A stretch of 64,000 nucleotides of DNA from Hyperoplus lanceolatus (lineage: Eukaryota; Chordata; Actinopteri; Uranoscopiformes; Ammodytidae). Made by a program: the position numbers and the translations under genes. The stretch covers positions 25,853,001 through 25,917,000 of the forward strand of contig CM049403.1 in assembly GCA_026929865.2 (NCBI GenBank), given 5' to 3'. A model generated the notes under the pieces. That model saw nothing but the letters and a program-made list of their open reading frames with translations, was not told the origin of the DNA and did no database searches. Below are positions 12,801 through 27,800 of this stretch, in pieces; the first letter of the stretch is position 1, and each line of letters starts with the position of its first letter.

Positions 12801-15800
12801 CTTAAATGACTATTCACACCAAACATACAGTATCTCACAAAAGTGAGTACACCCCTCACATTTCTTCAAATATTTCATTATATCTTTCCATGGGACAACA
12901 CTGAATAAATGACACTTTGATACAATGTAAAGTAGCGTGTGTACAGCTTATATAACAGTGTAAATTTACTGTCCCCTCAAAATAACTCGACACACAGCCA
13001 TTAATGTCTAAACTGCCGGTTACAAAAGTGAGTACACCCCTGAGTTAAAATGTCCAAATTGGGCCCAAAGTGTCAATATTTTGTGTGGCCACCATTATTT
13101 TCCAGCACTACCTTAACCCTCATGGGCATGGAGTTCACCAGAGCTTCACAGGTTGCCACTGGAATCCTCTTCCACTCATTGATGACAACATCACGGAGCT
13201 GGTGGATACTGGAGACCTTATGCTCCTCCATCTCCTGTTTTAAGAAGCCCCAAAGATGCTCAATAGGGTTTAGGTCTGGGGACATGCTGGGCCAGTCCAT
13301 CACCTTTACCCTCAGCTTCTTTAGCAAGGCAGTGGTCGTCTTGGAGGTGTGTTTGGGGTCGTTATCATGTTGCAGTACTGCCCTGTGGCCCAGTTTATGA
13401 AGGGAGGGGATCATGCTCTGCCTCAGTATGTCACAGTACATGTTAGCATGCAATGAACTGTAGTTCCCCACTGCTGGCAGCACTCGTGCAGCCCCAGACC
13501 ATGACACTCCAACCACCATGCTTGACTATAGGCAAGACACACTTGTCTTTGTACTCCTCACCTGGTTGCCACCACACACACTTGACACCATCTGAACCAA
13601 ATAAATGTATCTTGGTCTCATCAGACCACAGGACATGGTTGCAGCGATCCATGTCCGTAGTCTGCTTGTCTTCAGCAAACTGTTTGTGGGCTTTCTTTTG
13701 CATCATCTTTAGAATAGGCTTCCTTCTGGGACGACACCATGCAGACCGTATGATGCAGAGTGTGGCGTATGGTCTGAGCACTGACAGGTTGACCCCCACC
13801 CCTTCAAGACCTGCAGCAATGCTGGCAGTATTCATACGTCTATTTTCCAAAGCCAACCTCTTGGTATGACGCTGAAAACGTGCACTCAACCTTCTTAAAC
13901 TGGGCCCAGGGCAGTATTGCAACATGATAATGACCCTAAACACACCTCCAAGACGACCAATGCCTTGCTAAAGAAGCTCAGGGTAAAGGTTATGGACTGC
14001 CAAGCATGTCTCCAGGCATAAACCCTATTGAGCATCTTTGGGGCTTCTTAAAACGGGACATGGAGGAGCGCAAGGTCTCTAATATCGACCAACTCTGTGA
14101 TGTCGTCATCAATGAGTGGAAGAGGATTCCAGTGGGAACCTGTGAAGCTCTGGTGAACTCCATGCCCAAGAGGGTTAGGGTAGTGCTGGAAAATAAGGTG
14201 GCACACAAGTATTGACACTTTGCCAATTTGGACATTTTTCATAGGGGTGACTCACTTTTGTTGCCTTCGTTTAGACATCATGGCTGTGTGTCGAGTTATT
14301 TTGAGACAACGAAATTTACACTGTTATACAAGCTGTACACTGACACTTTACATTGTATCAGTGTCATTTCTTCGTGTTGTCCCATGGAAAGAATAATGAA
14401 ATATTTGAAGAAAGGAGGGGTGACTCATTTTGTGGAACGTATGTAGTTGTAATATTTCATTACCATTAGTCCCCAGTACATCTGAGTCTAAATGGTATCT
14501 TTAATTTTAGTGAAGCACAACTCAACTATTTTTTTCAGCAATTATGTTGCACCTTTAGTGCAGTAAAAAAAAATGGCCACAATGGGATAATAGTCAGTAA
14601 GTGTGATTACTTCAATCATGACCCACCGAGTCGCCTTTTTTCATTCTCTAAGAAAGCAGTTTGCACAACAGAAGAGTGAAGAGTGTAGAGCACATTTCTC
14701 CACATCGATGTGTGGGAGGTGGAAAGTCTCCATGAGAAAACATATGACACTCCAAAGTAAGCTACTGAGGGTTGGAGGATATTAAATTACCACAGCTTGA
14801 GTGGAGGAAACATTTAGTTACCATGGGATTCTGAAGCACTAGGAGTTATTTCAGTGACGTGAAGTGAATCACCAAACTGGTTGGCATTAGATGTTGATTT
14901 GGCGCTGAGAAAGGGTCTTCTACCAGCCAGTCTGTGAACTATATGGCCACTCCACATGTCACTATGGCAATTTTATGTAACTGGCAATCTGTCACACAAC
15001 AGCTATACATAATTAGCAATGTCAATTGTTTCCAAGTTATCCAAGTCATTTTCAACAACTTCAATCCATAAAAGAAGCACTGGAAATAAGGTCTACTCAT
15101 GCATGCTCTCTTATGATTGGGCTTGTTGGAAGCAACAGCTGGAGAGAAAGAGGGCACACACAGGTCTTACACACCTAATCTTAAACAGGTTAATTAACAG
15201 AGAACAGGTCAAATCATGTAGGAGAAGGAGAATACAATCACATTGACTGACACAGAGACCACTACTCTGTCTAGCCTTTTTCCCAGCTCATATTAGGGTG
15301 GTGAGATTTTTGTGGACGGTTGAGCAGTGACTTATGTGGGCATTGATTGTCCACGTTGTCAAAGAGCCGTTGTTTGTGCAGTTCCCATTACTGTGTCCTT
15401 GTGACTGGGATGGCTGAGCCGTGTGAAATAGCTGTGCAATTCGCTTGATAAATTCATGAAAACTGCAGCTGTAATTTGTACTCTGAGCTTTTCACCTGGT
15501 CTGTGACAAAAGCCCAAATCACAAAACTCTCGACTGTGTAGGGGGGATAAAAAAAGCAATAGCAAAGCTGTTTTTGTAACGGGTGTGGAATTTAAGCAAC
15601 GAGTGGCCAATGCTAATGTGACATGTTGGTAAACACGAACTAAATGAAAGCAAAGCTAACAGTGTTTAGAAGACTTCTTAACGTTTCTTGTATAGCATAT
15701 GTTGCTTGCCTGTATTAATTTATGAATAAGTAGAATGAACCTGTCTTTTCCTGTTTTTTGTTTATTTTAGTTTTTTTTCATTATTTTTTTATTTTTTTAT

Positions 15801-18800
15801 TTTTATTTTTATAAAAGCATTTCCCGTCAGCCAGGGGGAAATGATTCTCCGGGACAAATGAAGCTTTTGAAGCTGTTCAGGCAGAAAGCTGATCCACAGC
15901 TCCACTCGAGCTGAATGTGTTTATTTCTATTACCAGATGGGGATCTATTCAAACTCACTACGCATTATCTCATGCTGGCTGTATTCCAAAACAAACTCTA
16001 TATTAACATTTATTCTAAATTCAAATTGTTGTGATTCAATTCATGTGGGTTGACTGGACACAATATCACAAAGAAAGAGAAAACGGTAGCTATTTCAACA
16101 GGAGACTGATTCAATTTTATACCGCAATTAAGCCATACTCTCCCTGCAGTAAAAGTTATCCAGAAGCTGATGCATCGGAACATTGGTCTGGGTTGTGCTT
16201 AAAAATAAGTGATTGGGCCTCATGTCTTGCAATTGTAGGTACTTTCTCTCACAGCACTATTTCCTTCCACAGTTGGGAGGTGAAACATTTTCGGGGCTTA
16301 TTTCTTACTTTGCAAGTACACCACAAGTACATGCAATGGGTTGGCATTGTGTGCGTGTATGATGTTCTTATGCAGGCTATACCACTCACAATATAGCACA
16401 AGTTCCTCTTATATCATAGGCATTTCTATAAAAACAAGAAAAACCTTTGGTGACTCTTTGGGGAAAACACCTGATGCATTTTGTCTTCATTATTTTTACA
16501 ACCAGACGCAATCAGTAAAGCTAATATAAAAAGGATGAAATAGAAAAAAAAGTACCACATGTGGATAAAAAAAAAGATCTTAAAGCAGGAAATGTCTGCA
16601 AAAAAATAAAATAATATTGATTGCAAGGAGAAACGGCAAAGCAAACTTAATGAGAAAGTCGAAGACAGTTAGGTATGACTTTGATAATTGTCCCATGTCT
16701 ATAAGTTCAGCATCATCATACTATTAAGCCTACATCTGACTCTCTCTACAGATAACGAGGACACAAATACAATGAAAAGGGAAGGAAAAAAAAGTGATAA
16801 AACAAAAGTTACAAAACGGAGACAGGCATAAAATTAGATCTGACAACTTTTTCCCGCAAGTCCTGAAAGATGCGTCTACGTATATTCAAGGCTCAAAGAC
16901 ACAACACCAGTTTGGTGCGCAGACACACACACACACACACACACAAAACAACACAGGATCTCCTCTATCCTTTGAGCCCTTGGTTAGATTGTTCACAATG
17001 TCAGCTCAATCATCCTTGACAAATGCCTGCTTTGGAGCACACACACATCCAGGCTCCATGGGCAGCAAAGAAACCGTCAACCTGGAGGGAAATCCGTCTC
17101 CTTCACTGTCACTTGCGAATTATTGCCAAAAACCATGACGAGTTTCCTTTTAATATTTCCCCAAAGATCCAATGGAAGTAAGAACAATCCCCCCTCGCTA
17201 GATTAATGACAGCAGCCATGGTATGCAGCCAGGAGCAAAAGGGAAGACTGTTGCTGCTGTAGGCAGATAAGTTGTTTTTCTTTTGACATCTACTTTTGAT
17301 AGCTACAAGGTCAATGATGGAGCTAGATACAGACACATGCTGATGATTAGAGGGCTCTGAATTTACGATATATCCAGTTACTCTCCTCAACACAAATAAT
17401 TAATAATTAAAAATAATTACTTAATTGGCTCAGAGGAACTTTCAATTTGTGTTTATTCTAGCAGCCCCTTTGGACAAAATAAGTAGTGTTTTTGCGACGC
17501 CAGCTGTTCTAAAGGTATTTTCCTGGGTGAGTGTACCTGGACAAAGGCATTAAGAATAACAATATAAGAATAGCATTCTTTGCACTGATGGTCTTGTTTA
17601 CTGCTGCACGTCATTTGTATGACCATCGAGGGACATTTTTTTTTACTGTTAGAAATATTTTAAAGTTCCTCGTAGCTACTTTAAATATAGTCTTTCGAAT
17701 ACAAACTCCTCATCAGTTCAGGCGGGACAGGTTGGACGGAGCCAGAGAGAGTAAGTGACTTCAATTATAATTGTTTTATTGACACGTTAACACAATTAAT
17801 TAAAATCCAAGCAGCATCCGTCGGGATCCACGGATTAATTTCCAACACGGACTGATGTCCAACTTAAAAGGGGAAAATAGACCAAATGCAAATCTAAAGA
17901 TGGCTTTTCCATGCATAGCAATGAGACCATCTGCAAAAAGAACCCAGTGGAGCAGAGCATGTGTGCACAGTCAGCCTTCTATATTAGAAATCAGCCCCAA
18001 ATAGAATAATGCTTCTTTGTATTTTTTCACGACTTTCAAGGTCTCATTGCTCAAAGCGAGAAACACAAGATTCCAAAATATGTTATATGTAAATGACATA
18101 GATTGGCTTGTGTGTGTGTGTGTGTGTGGGGGGGGGGGTATTAATGGGACATAATTAAGTACAAGATTATTGTGCTGACTGTGTTGAAATAACTAACAGC
18201 TGCATTTAATGGAACATTTCATTGCACTTAAAGGCTTTCCTAGAATAAGCAGTTTGTGATGCTTACACATGCTGCAGACGTGACTTGTTTCTTGTATCAC
18301 TATAAATTTCACTTTGCCCTCCAGGCGTGTCTTTTAATGTCTTCTCACTGTCTGAATACTCCTTTTAGAACATAATAATCCTGAACTCATTCCTTGTGTT
18401 ACTTCTAGAGCCTTAAAACCTTTTTTAATGTCTTGAGGGCTGATGTGAATGAACATTAATAACCCTGAAGTCTCCCCAAGGTGCAAAACTGCAGTTGAGA
18501 TCTGGTGACTGCGAACGCTATAACATACAGTATGATGTGTTGATGTGGTTATGTCATACCTATCCACATCAGCGATCAAACCAATCACTGAGCTCTCGTT
18601 CCGTATGTGGGAGCAGCGGCATTTGTTCTGTTCCTCGGCTCATTTATTCAGGGTTTTCCCTTTCAGTGTCACCAGTGTGAATATCCGAGCAGCAAGCAAA
18701 CATTCAAAAGTGAGCCCTGAAGGCATCCTTTTTTAGCTTCGAATTACGCTCTGTGAAAATGTTCGCTCTTGCTTGCTGCCAGACACATTGTTTAGGGGAA

Positions 18801-21800
18801 TGCTGCTGCTTGGAAAGTTGACATAGTTCCACTCACAGTGTCCCTGTGCACAAGTGCAGTAGTTCAGGAAGTCGTTTCAACTTTTTGGAGCAGGTGAAAG
18901 CAGGAGCCAGTATTTGGCAGTGCATCTGGATAGAGCGGAGCACAGCTGCTAGTTTTGACAGTGGAGGAGGGAGATACACACAAACGCACACGTGCACACA
19001 CACCCACCCACCCTTGTGCATGCACGCACGCACATAGAAACACACACAGAAACACACATTGCTCAGGTTCAAATATGCTTTCTCTGCTGCAATAATTAGG
19101 AATTATGTCGCAAAAGCTACAGTAGCACACGACACAGCATAAAAGAAAAAAGGGTAATAAAAAAAGTGCGCAAAAAACAAATGTTCATTAATCAATGAAA
19201 ATCTTGGACTATATCCTAAAATAATACAATGATTTGTACTTTTTTATCTTAAGCCTGACGTAGTAGAAAGTCACCATTTGAACACGTCTGATTTCACTGA
19301 GAAGCTGGAACTGAATACTTAAAGCTAATAAATTAACTGAAATTAACGTGATAATGATGAGAGAGAATGATGCTTCAAGTTGGAACTACCTACTCAATCT
19401 ATTATTTAATGTAGATTATGTCCATGCTCCCTGTATGTAGATGGATGACAACCTGTGTATTGTTGGTATGGTGCCTCAGCAGGGCCACACAGCACTTAGC
19501 CTGTTAACGAGGTCCACTGATACAGATGGCGCCGAGTCACATCCATTATTTAAAACTGTGAGGCTTCCATATTATTATAAGACTAGTTAGGCCGGAGCAT
19601 TTTTTCCTGATACAGATTCATCACTGCAGCAAATCCCTCATATGAATAATTCCACAAAAACAGCATAAAAATGTCACTTAGTGAGCTTGTGTTGTCAGAT
19701 TGAGCAACAGTGGACTTTAAATGGCTGCACTTTCTGCGTGCTGGAGAAAAGAAAAAAAAAGTAGAAAAGAGCATTAATGTTTCATGAAAATCATCGCTCA
19801 TTTCAAAATTGCCTTATCCGCGGCACCTTTAACAATTGTCATTGCTTAATCACCACGGCGTTGGCGTATAGTGTCAGATGTGAAACATCTACATTTGAAT
19901 ATTGAGGTACATTTACAAAGCCTGTTTATTCAGGCTTTGAGAATTTCAATGCACATTTTAAGACCAATTTGTTGCACTGGTTTACACTCTAATGTCAACC
20001 GGCGAGGGATAAGCTTATCAACTAAACGCGAGGAAAAGATGGAAGAGAATAAGATAAGAATGAGATTATTTTGTGCCCCCGAAAAAGAAAACACAGGGAC
20101 CAACGGAGGATCCTTTGGAAGAAGAAAGTACTACAGTATATACTACTGTATAGTATAGTGGTACTGTTTGTTCACTGAGTCTCTTTCACAGAAAGTATTG
20201 GTCACTTGTGAAGAGGCCAAGAGGGAAAAATAATGTCCTGCATAGCTCTTTTTTCCTGTCTCTGGGTGACATTTATTTTCTTTTTTAAGAGCAATTACTG
20301 GAAGAAGTGATATTTATTTTAGGTGATGTGTATTATTATGTTTTTATCTTGACATCTGAAGTCACACATGAGACTAAAGCCAGGAGCTATCGTCCATCTG
20401 AGTAGACCATACATTATCTGAGGTGTCTCAAGTATAAAAAACCCCGGACGGAAACCTATAGATCTTGTTAAAGGTTAAAGGGGTTGAAAACACAGTGAAA
20501 AGACAACAAGGACAGTACTGTTCCTTTCTGAATAATGAAGATGCTAAAACAATCTGCCCCTAATGAATAATTCATCCCTACTGGTGATAACAGAGGACAG
20601 AGAGCTTAGTGTTTTTTTATGTGTTATTGTTTTGTTTATCTTGCCATCAAAACTGCACCAAAATGATGGGGACCGTGTTCTCAGCAGCCACCATCTGATT
20701 TTGAAGCTCCAGTCGTACTTGTGTGCTCTCCTGCTCCTACAAATGAAACATAACCCCTGCATGACCAACTGAATACTTGAGGCTGGCACAATTGGGTCAA
20801 ACCGTCCTTATCAGTTTCTCCTCCCGCATTAATAATATCTTCCCATTTTTTGTTTAATGAATCTTCAATTTGTAAGGGGCCTGGGCTGCACATCTAGGAA
20901 AGCACATTGATTGATGCAGCGCCTACCTTGCCACACCTTTATCCTGGGCTTCAAGAGCTGCTGAATAAGGCCCGTCTGTTCTCATCTAATCTAATCTCTG
21001 CTGTTTGGGCGCATGTGATACCTTAACTCACACCACAGAATGGTTGACAAATGACAGAGCCTCTCAAAGGAAATTACTGAAATGGAAGAGCGGATTCATC
21101 ACACTACGTATAACACCAGAGCCATTTTCCCCCACACTTCTATCTCGTTTTCCCTGTCTTTGATTATTTTCCAGGGCCGCTGTTCTCTGTCCTCCAGGCA
21201 TGGCATTTCTACCATTTAAAATACGTTATCTCTTAAGACCAGGGGGGCAGTGCTCTTCTGAAAGGCAGCTTCCCTTTGGCATCTGTCTTCATTGGGATGA
21301 GGTAAGAACCCATGTTCAGAATGAAAGGCTGCTCACACCGTGAATATTTTACATCAGTCACCTGAAAATGCTTCACAAACAAATGTAGCCCTGAGGGCTC
21401 TTTCTCTATTCATCTCAATCAGACGGGTTTTTAGCAGCACTTTGGTTCAGTGGCGACTGCCAAATCAGCTCAACGTCCTCTTGCCAATTCACTTAAGAGA
21501 ATGTTCAGTTTTATCTCTGATGGACTGTGTAGTGGTGCATCACTAAGGACACGTCAATGAAAAATGGGCTGCAGCTCAGAAAAAGGCAAGCAATTTAGTT
21601 TTTTGTAGCTGCAGCTCCATAGTCAGAAGTAAGGAAAGTATTACCTTATTTCTTCTTTTCCAATGAGTTCTGTGCAAGAGCTTCCTGATAGATAATTTAG
21701 TCATGAGTTTGCTTCACAGGATCATACTATGCTAGTGAAAACAAGAAATTAAAATGCATCACCCTGGGCTCCATGAAATTATGCATTTTGACCGTTTCCA

Positions 21801-24800
21801 GGCATTCATTCATTGAAACCTAGATCAAATGGTTTAAACAAAGTTACTATCAAATCAATAAATAAGGATCTATTATTAATGTAGCATGTGCTTTGGTGTG
21901 GTGCACCCAGTCTTGTCAATATCGATTCAGAGGAAGGCATATATACTGTATCCATAAAATACAGTATATAGAGCACGTGCCAAACAGCCTGAAGAAGATG
22001 ACAGTATCTCAGATATTGTAGGTGTTTTTTTTTCAGGTTCCTGATGGTATAACCTACATTGCGTTTCATTAATCTGTGATTTGCCACAAGCCGGTGTAAA
22101 CACATTAAAGGCCATGCGAGGGAACAGATCCCTTTAGAACAAATAGAGAATCCGGTCTGCACTGCGAAGGGCAAACTCAGCCGATTCAATTCATTCCTCT
22201 TGATAAGAACTGACAGAATGATGAATGAATACACCCCAAAGGTATTAAGCAGTAAAAGATGCAAGGTGATATTTACATCACAAGCATATCTTGATATGCA
22301 TGGGATGCTTTTCCATATAAGGGCACGCATGAAAGAGCAAGGGAGGGGGAGAGTAAACAATGCTGCTCACTTAATCTCTTCTCTAGGTGGAACTCTTATT
22401 GAGCGTGCATGTATACATGTTTACTCCAGTGTGTGCAAACAAAGTACAGTCAGTACAAGGTTAGCTAAGAAACGGGTATGTCTTTTAATCAGAGTGTATG
22501 TTTTCCATGCGCACAGCAGTAATAAAAATACAAATAAATATATAGAAGTAGAAGCAAATACAAGAGCAAGCAAAGGGACGACTTGTCACCGTAAATAGAG
22601 CTCAACAAAATGCCATTAACCATTAAAATCAGTCAATGGAAGCTACTTGGCTTGTGAGTTTTCTTCGAAAAGAAAGCTAGTTGTACCAACCCAGAATGTC
22701 CCATCTGCAGGGAAGAGATGCCCAAATATCACACATTTACGTTCAAGTGACAGAGCCCTCTGGCTACCCTATGAATTATGGCTCTAGTCTGAGTCTGCTG
22801 AGGCAGGAGGTCAGGGTGGATTGATGGGTCCACAAACTGAATGGGGGGACTACTGTTTGTTTCCCGTTTCTTTTCGACAGTTAGCGCTGGATTATTTACA
22901 CCATCATTTCAGTTGTTGACATTTACACAGTGGCTATCATTCTAATCATGATGATCCCCTAACCTCAAATGTATGATATAACCATTTCAGAGTAGGTTTG
23001 TGCCTTCAAATTATTTTGGAACGCTCCAACCATGCTGTTGATAGTGACAAGAGAGAAAACACTTAAATGTGTCTCTCCACAGGGCATGGAGAAGCTGTGA
23101 TAGGTTTAAAAGTTTTTTTTTCGCACTTTGGAAATATTTATAGGGGAGTTCTGAAATAGCTGGAGGTTACTGATGAAATGGCTGTTGTGGATTTTTCTGG
23201 TCAAGACATTAAGTTAAAATGCATTCACTATAAAGGGTTGATTGATTTAAAACTGTAAGAAGAGTTTGTGAAGTCTATCAGTCGATATGTCCGTCAACAA
23301 GGGTCTAATTCAACCAAGGACTGTAGTTGCTGTTCCACCCTTAAACTATGCTTACTACTCTGCATCATAATGATATTCTGCATTTGAAGCACACTAGAGT
23401 AGCCCATCAAGTACTTATTGGTGGAGTGTACACAGTTTTAAGTAATGGGTTATTACTTTGTAAGTACTGACCAGTGTAGAGTGTCTTAATTTGATCCAAT
23501 ACTAATTCCCAGAGGGGAGCACAAGTGCATGTATTATCTCAAATCATAAGCACACAAACAGGAAGAATATGTTTTGTAATAACAATACAAAACATTTTGC
23601 CATCTACTGTGCTGAATAAACAATATACAAATAAGGTCAATGGTATCTGTTGTGTTCTTCTTAACAATAAATACATATTCAAAATCACATACCAACATAA
23701 TACATGTTAGAGCATGCAATGGGCTCCATAAAGTCAATAAAAATGAGCCACTATTCATGATTAAGATTCCATAATATCATTTGTATCTATACTTGCGTTT
23801 ATATACGTGAGTAACTCATTAACTAAACGTCCGTGATTCTTCCAAGTAAAAATATAGTTGCCTAAAGGGAAAATAATTAATCAATTTGGCGATCCAAATG
23901 AATCCAAAGGGACAAGAGAAACCCTACATCCTGATCGGTCGCCACTAACAGCTCTTCTCATTAAAACAAGCTAAACCTGGCTGCCCCGGGGCCTCACTGT
24001 TTGGGACGCACGCCACATAGCAACAACATTCACGGTAACGATTCTGGCTGGGGACCTTTGTTGGATGTCATACCCTTCCCTCTCCCTTTCCCCACATTTC
24101 CTGTCTCTCTCTGCACTTGCTCTGCCAAATTAAAAACATGGAAATACTGAAGAAAAAAAATAGCTAAACCTGCTGATTTTATGTTTTTTATTCCACTGGC
24201 CATGATTTCTTTAATTTTTCAGTGAATGAGGTAATCTGGCCCACTTGCCAGTTCCTTAAAAAATAAAATAATTACCCACTCATCTTCTGAAACATAATCT
24301 GTTTTGAACAATGTCTAGTTGCAGTAATCAAACATGTGTTCTAAAAAGGGGAAATGTTATGCCTCTGGGAATGAGTTTTTGATTTTGATTTTTTTTATTG
24401 CTATTGTGTTCGACAAAATCCCAGAGAGCAGCAGCAAGCGTTTACCTTGATGGCAGTGGAGGCAATCTGGATGTGGTGTAGCTTGTGAAGGGTGCTCTCC
24501 CTGTCAATAAAGTAGGAGGCAGCCAGCTGGTGTAGAGCTTCCAGAGTCACAGCTGTGCCATTAGATTCAGTCACTTCAGGCGTCCGACTCAACTTCCGCT
24601 TGTCCACAAAGATCATTAACGACTCTTCCCCTGTGAATGTACACACAAGCATATACATTTGCACACTCCATTAATTACTCATTTCCTGTGAACCCATACA
24701 CACATACATAATGTTTTAAGCGGTGGTGTGTTAAATATTAACCAATGAACACCCACCAGCGCTCATTATACATTACACATTATATAGTATAAATACACAT

Positions 24801-27800
24801 TTTCTAAGGGTGAAATATACAAAACAAAATAACTGCCTTTGTTAATTTTATCCCATGGTCAAAACCTCCAAATGTGTACAGTCTTGTGTGTACAGTCTTG
24901 ATCAACCAAAATAAGCCTCTAGATCAGGGCTGTACGCTTATGTTTTTAGGTGGTAGCACTGGTGCTAGCAAGCAAAAAAAATCAGTAGCACAAAAATAAA
25001 TTCGGTAGAACACAAAGTATGATCAAAAACGTGCATAACCTTAACCCTTGCATTTCGCTCTAATTACCTTTGAGTCTGTCATCTTGGTCTCATTTGAGAT
25101 TCTCTATTAATATTATACCCTAGTCTGTGCAGTAATAATTGTAGAAAAATGAATAGCACTGATTGCAATTCAGACAAAAGAACCTAACCTGCCATTTTCA
25201 ATTTTTTGCTGATTCAGAATTATTTCTCCCCATAAAAATATAAAAATAATATATATATATATATTTTGTACATAAAACTAATTATTATATTATTAATAAT
25301 ACATTTTTTTGGAAAATGGCCTTCTGTTAATTAAAACCAAACTTTACTAAAAATTAAACAGCCTATTAAATAAATAAGTATAAATGGTACAATTTAGGAT
25401 AAATTAAATAGGTTGTTGTGAATGTGTTGGGAGTAGTTCTTGCTCTCCGCAGCCATGTCTGCAGCTGAAGGAGTTGATTTTCAAGCTAGACCACTGCAGG
25501 GCTGTGAAGCGCTAACTTCCTGTTAACTCACATTTTTACTAGTAACAGGCTTTTAATGTGAAGGCACACAGGAAATGTTCTGTTTGCACACACGCTAACT
25601 TTAAGAGCTGTCTCTTTCCGGTTATTACCGTTGGTGAAGTTTTTAGACGCTAGAATCGCCGCACAAGCACAGAATGATCCCGAGCACACATCTTTCACCT
25701 GCCAAAGTGGAGGGTGGACTCAATAACTTACTTGCCTAAGACTAAATTTACCCGCAGTGTTAATGTAGAGCCCTCTAAGCAGTGTTGTGTAGCGCTCCTC
25801 TGTCTCTCAAAGAGACAGCATCTGCTCATTAGCAACCTGTCGCATGAGTGCGAGTGGACTTGCACGTGATCAATTTCAGTAGCAAATGCGATCAAAATGG
25901 TTGCACTGTACAGCCCTGCTCTAGATGCTTAGTCCAGAGCATCTGGCACTCTCTATGGATCTTATTTGTTTCGGGCGCAACCCAACGTTGCCCCAGGAAA
26001 AATATAAAATATCCATCATATAAGAATGACAGGTTACCACATGTCTCAACCGTTGTGTGGAATGTTATCCACTCACTTCACAACTCACTAGAGTCCGGAA
26101 ACCTTTATAAAACAAACAAAAATATTGAATGGGATGAGATTATTTCTTGTGTTTCCAATACAAATAAAGTTAATTGAATACTAATATATTAATATATAAT
26201 TATTTTAAAATATGCTACATAATGCTCATTGAAAAACACTCAGACAAACTACCCATTACGATAAAAAGTAATACTCTTGGTTATATTTGGCCATTATTTA
26301 ACTGTGGTACTTCTTTATTTTTTGTTTGCAACACACAAGGCACAGGATTGTCATTCCAGTCTCTTTTAAAGAAGGTTTGTGTGAAGATGTTATGGACAAG
26401 AGGTACACAATGAAAATAACCATTAGGGGAGCTGAGAGGAGATTGCGCCGCATATAGCCATGGTAGTGTTGTTGTGAATAACAGTACTCTGGCTAATTCA
26501 CGTTCGGAAACACAGGATGCACTGTCAAACTGAAAACACAGATGTGTACACTTTGAATTAGGTACTTTAAGCTTAAACGTCCACAAACAAACTAGCTCTC
26601 ACAGCTTTGACAGTATTTCATTAGATCATTCGGCATCAAATATAAATAAACCCTAGACCATTATTATTTTATGTCAATCCACAGTTGAACACTTTGAAGT
26701 TTCTGAGGTCATTGAAAGGTTCCTGGAAGATATCCTATTGGGGAAGAGTGCCACATGTTTTTTCCTGGGTTTGGGCCACCTGGAAGCCCCAAAACTTCAC
26801 CTTTCAACACCTCCTCTCTACTATGTGTTCCGGCGGGTCAATAAAAGCAAAGACAATCACAGCCCATCTACTTTATTTACCTCCCAGCGTAGCGGAGAGC
26901 AAGAAGTGGGTTCCGTATTTTCTGATAATGTTGTCAGTGATGGCTCGGAGACTGGGCCTCCTGCCCAGGTTCCTAATGGTATGGAGGAACTCGGGGTCCA
27001 GTGGTAAGGAAAAGCCATTGTTCTCTTGTCTCTCCAGGGCCAAGTTGTTCACCTTCCAGCGGCCAAACTCCCTGCAATGTCAGACAAACACACAGTCAGT
27101 GAAAGCACAAAAGGACACTCACCACATGAATGCAGCATGCAGGCACATTTGAGAGAAGTCGCAGGTCCAACAGAAGCCCAGCGTTATTTGAATTCACACA
27201 CAATACAGTCCCCATTTAGAAAGCCTTTGTCAAGAAAAGACAGAGCTGGAAGCTGTGCAAAGACGACCACAATGAGAAGACTACATCCAAGTGGCTCTGA
27301 ACTGTTATTCTCTTTTGTTCTTGAAACGGAAAATAATGGGGCCAACTGTTGTGATTTTGAAATGAGCAGGACACAGCTGTTCCCTCATACTTGGATCTGT
27401 TCATGGCCGGGCGTAATATATGGTTTCTGTATGACCTCTAAGTGAATCTTGTGGGCCACTCTAAAAAAGATGAATGGTGCCATGCTGTGTCTACCTCCGG
27501 CTCTGAAAAATTGCTTTTTGCCATATTGAAAAACATTATTTTTTTGACCGATTTCAAATAATAGTGCAATCTTTTCAAATCTGAAGTCACTTTCTGAAAT
27601 GGGCTATAATCATGGATGGAGTCTTGCTGCTTTGAGGGCCTCTGTGTGAAGGAACCGGCTTCATCCGAAGTCATTTGATATCTAACCTGGCCTTGGAGCA
27701 TACCAGCTGCCTTTATCTTCCAAGTGCAGACTGAGTGCTGCTGCTTGATGAATAGATTAGCGCTATTCAAATACAGCGGGTGAAAAATATCTCTACCTCA

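Larger units (their letters stand above)
12828..14439. mobile_element. Tc1/mariner element built from two opposed copies of one end
   Basis: Long terminal inverted repeats lie next to TA dinucleotides (12826-12827 and 14440-14441). Each arm carries the inner and outer direct repeats of an IR/DR layout: AAAAGTGAGTACACCCCT occurs at about 12838 and again at about 13026, and matching GTGACTCA-type copies lie near 14245 and 14418. The similarity runs far past a normal terminal repeat: 12828-13402 is the reverse complement of about 13892-14439, including the last part of the transposase gene. Both ends therefore derive from the same (3') end of a Tc1-like element, and the transposase N-terminal half is absent. 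Non-autonomous. Confidence 0.8.
12148..24445 (-). other. brinp3 intron 4
   Basis: 12.3 kb. The recognised content is the Tc1-type composite (12828-14439), a T-rich stretch at about 15755-15815, and CA/GT microsatellites near 16922, 18109 and 18975. Nothing else is supportable from 14440 to 24445. The longer open frames at 21806-22360 (minus) and 22200-22598 (plus) lie opposite each other and show no domain. Confidence 0.65.

Noticed and set aside
21806-22598. Opposed open frames of 184 (minus) and 132 (plus) codons in intron 4
   Set aside because: No domain, no splice context, low complexity in places, and they overlap each other; treated as chance.
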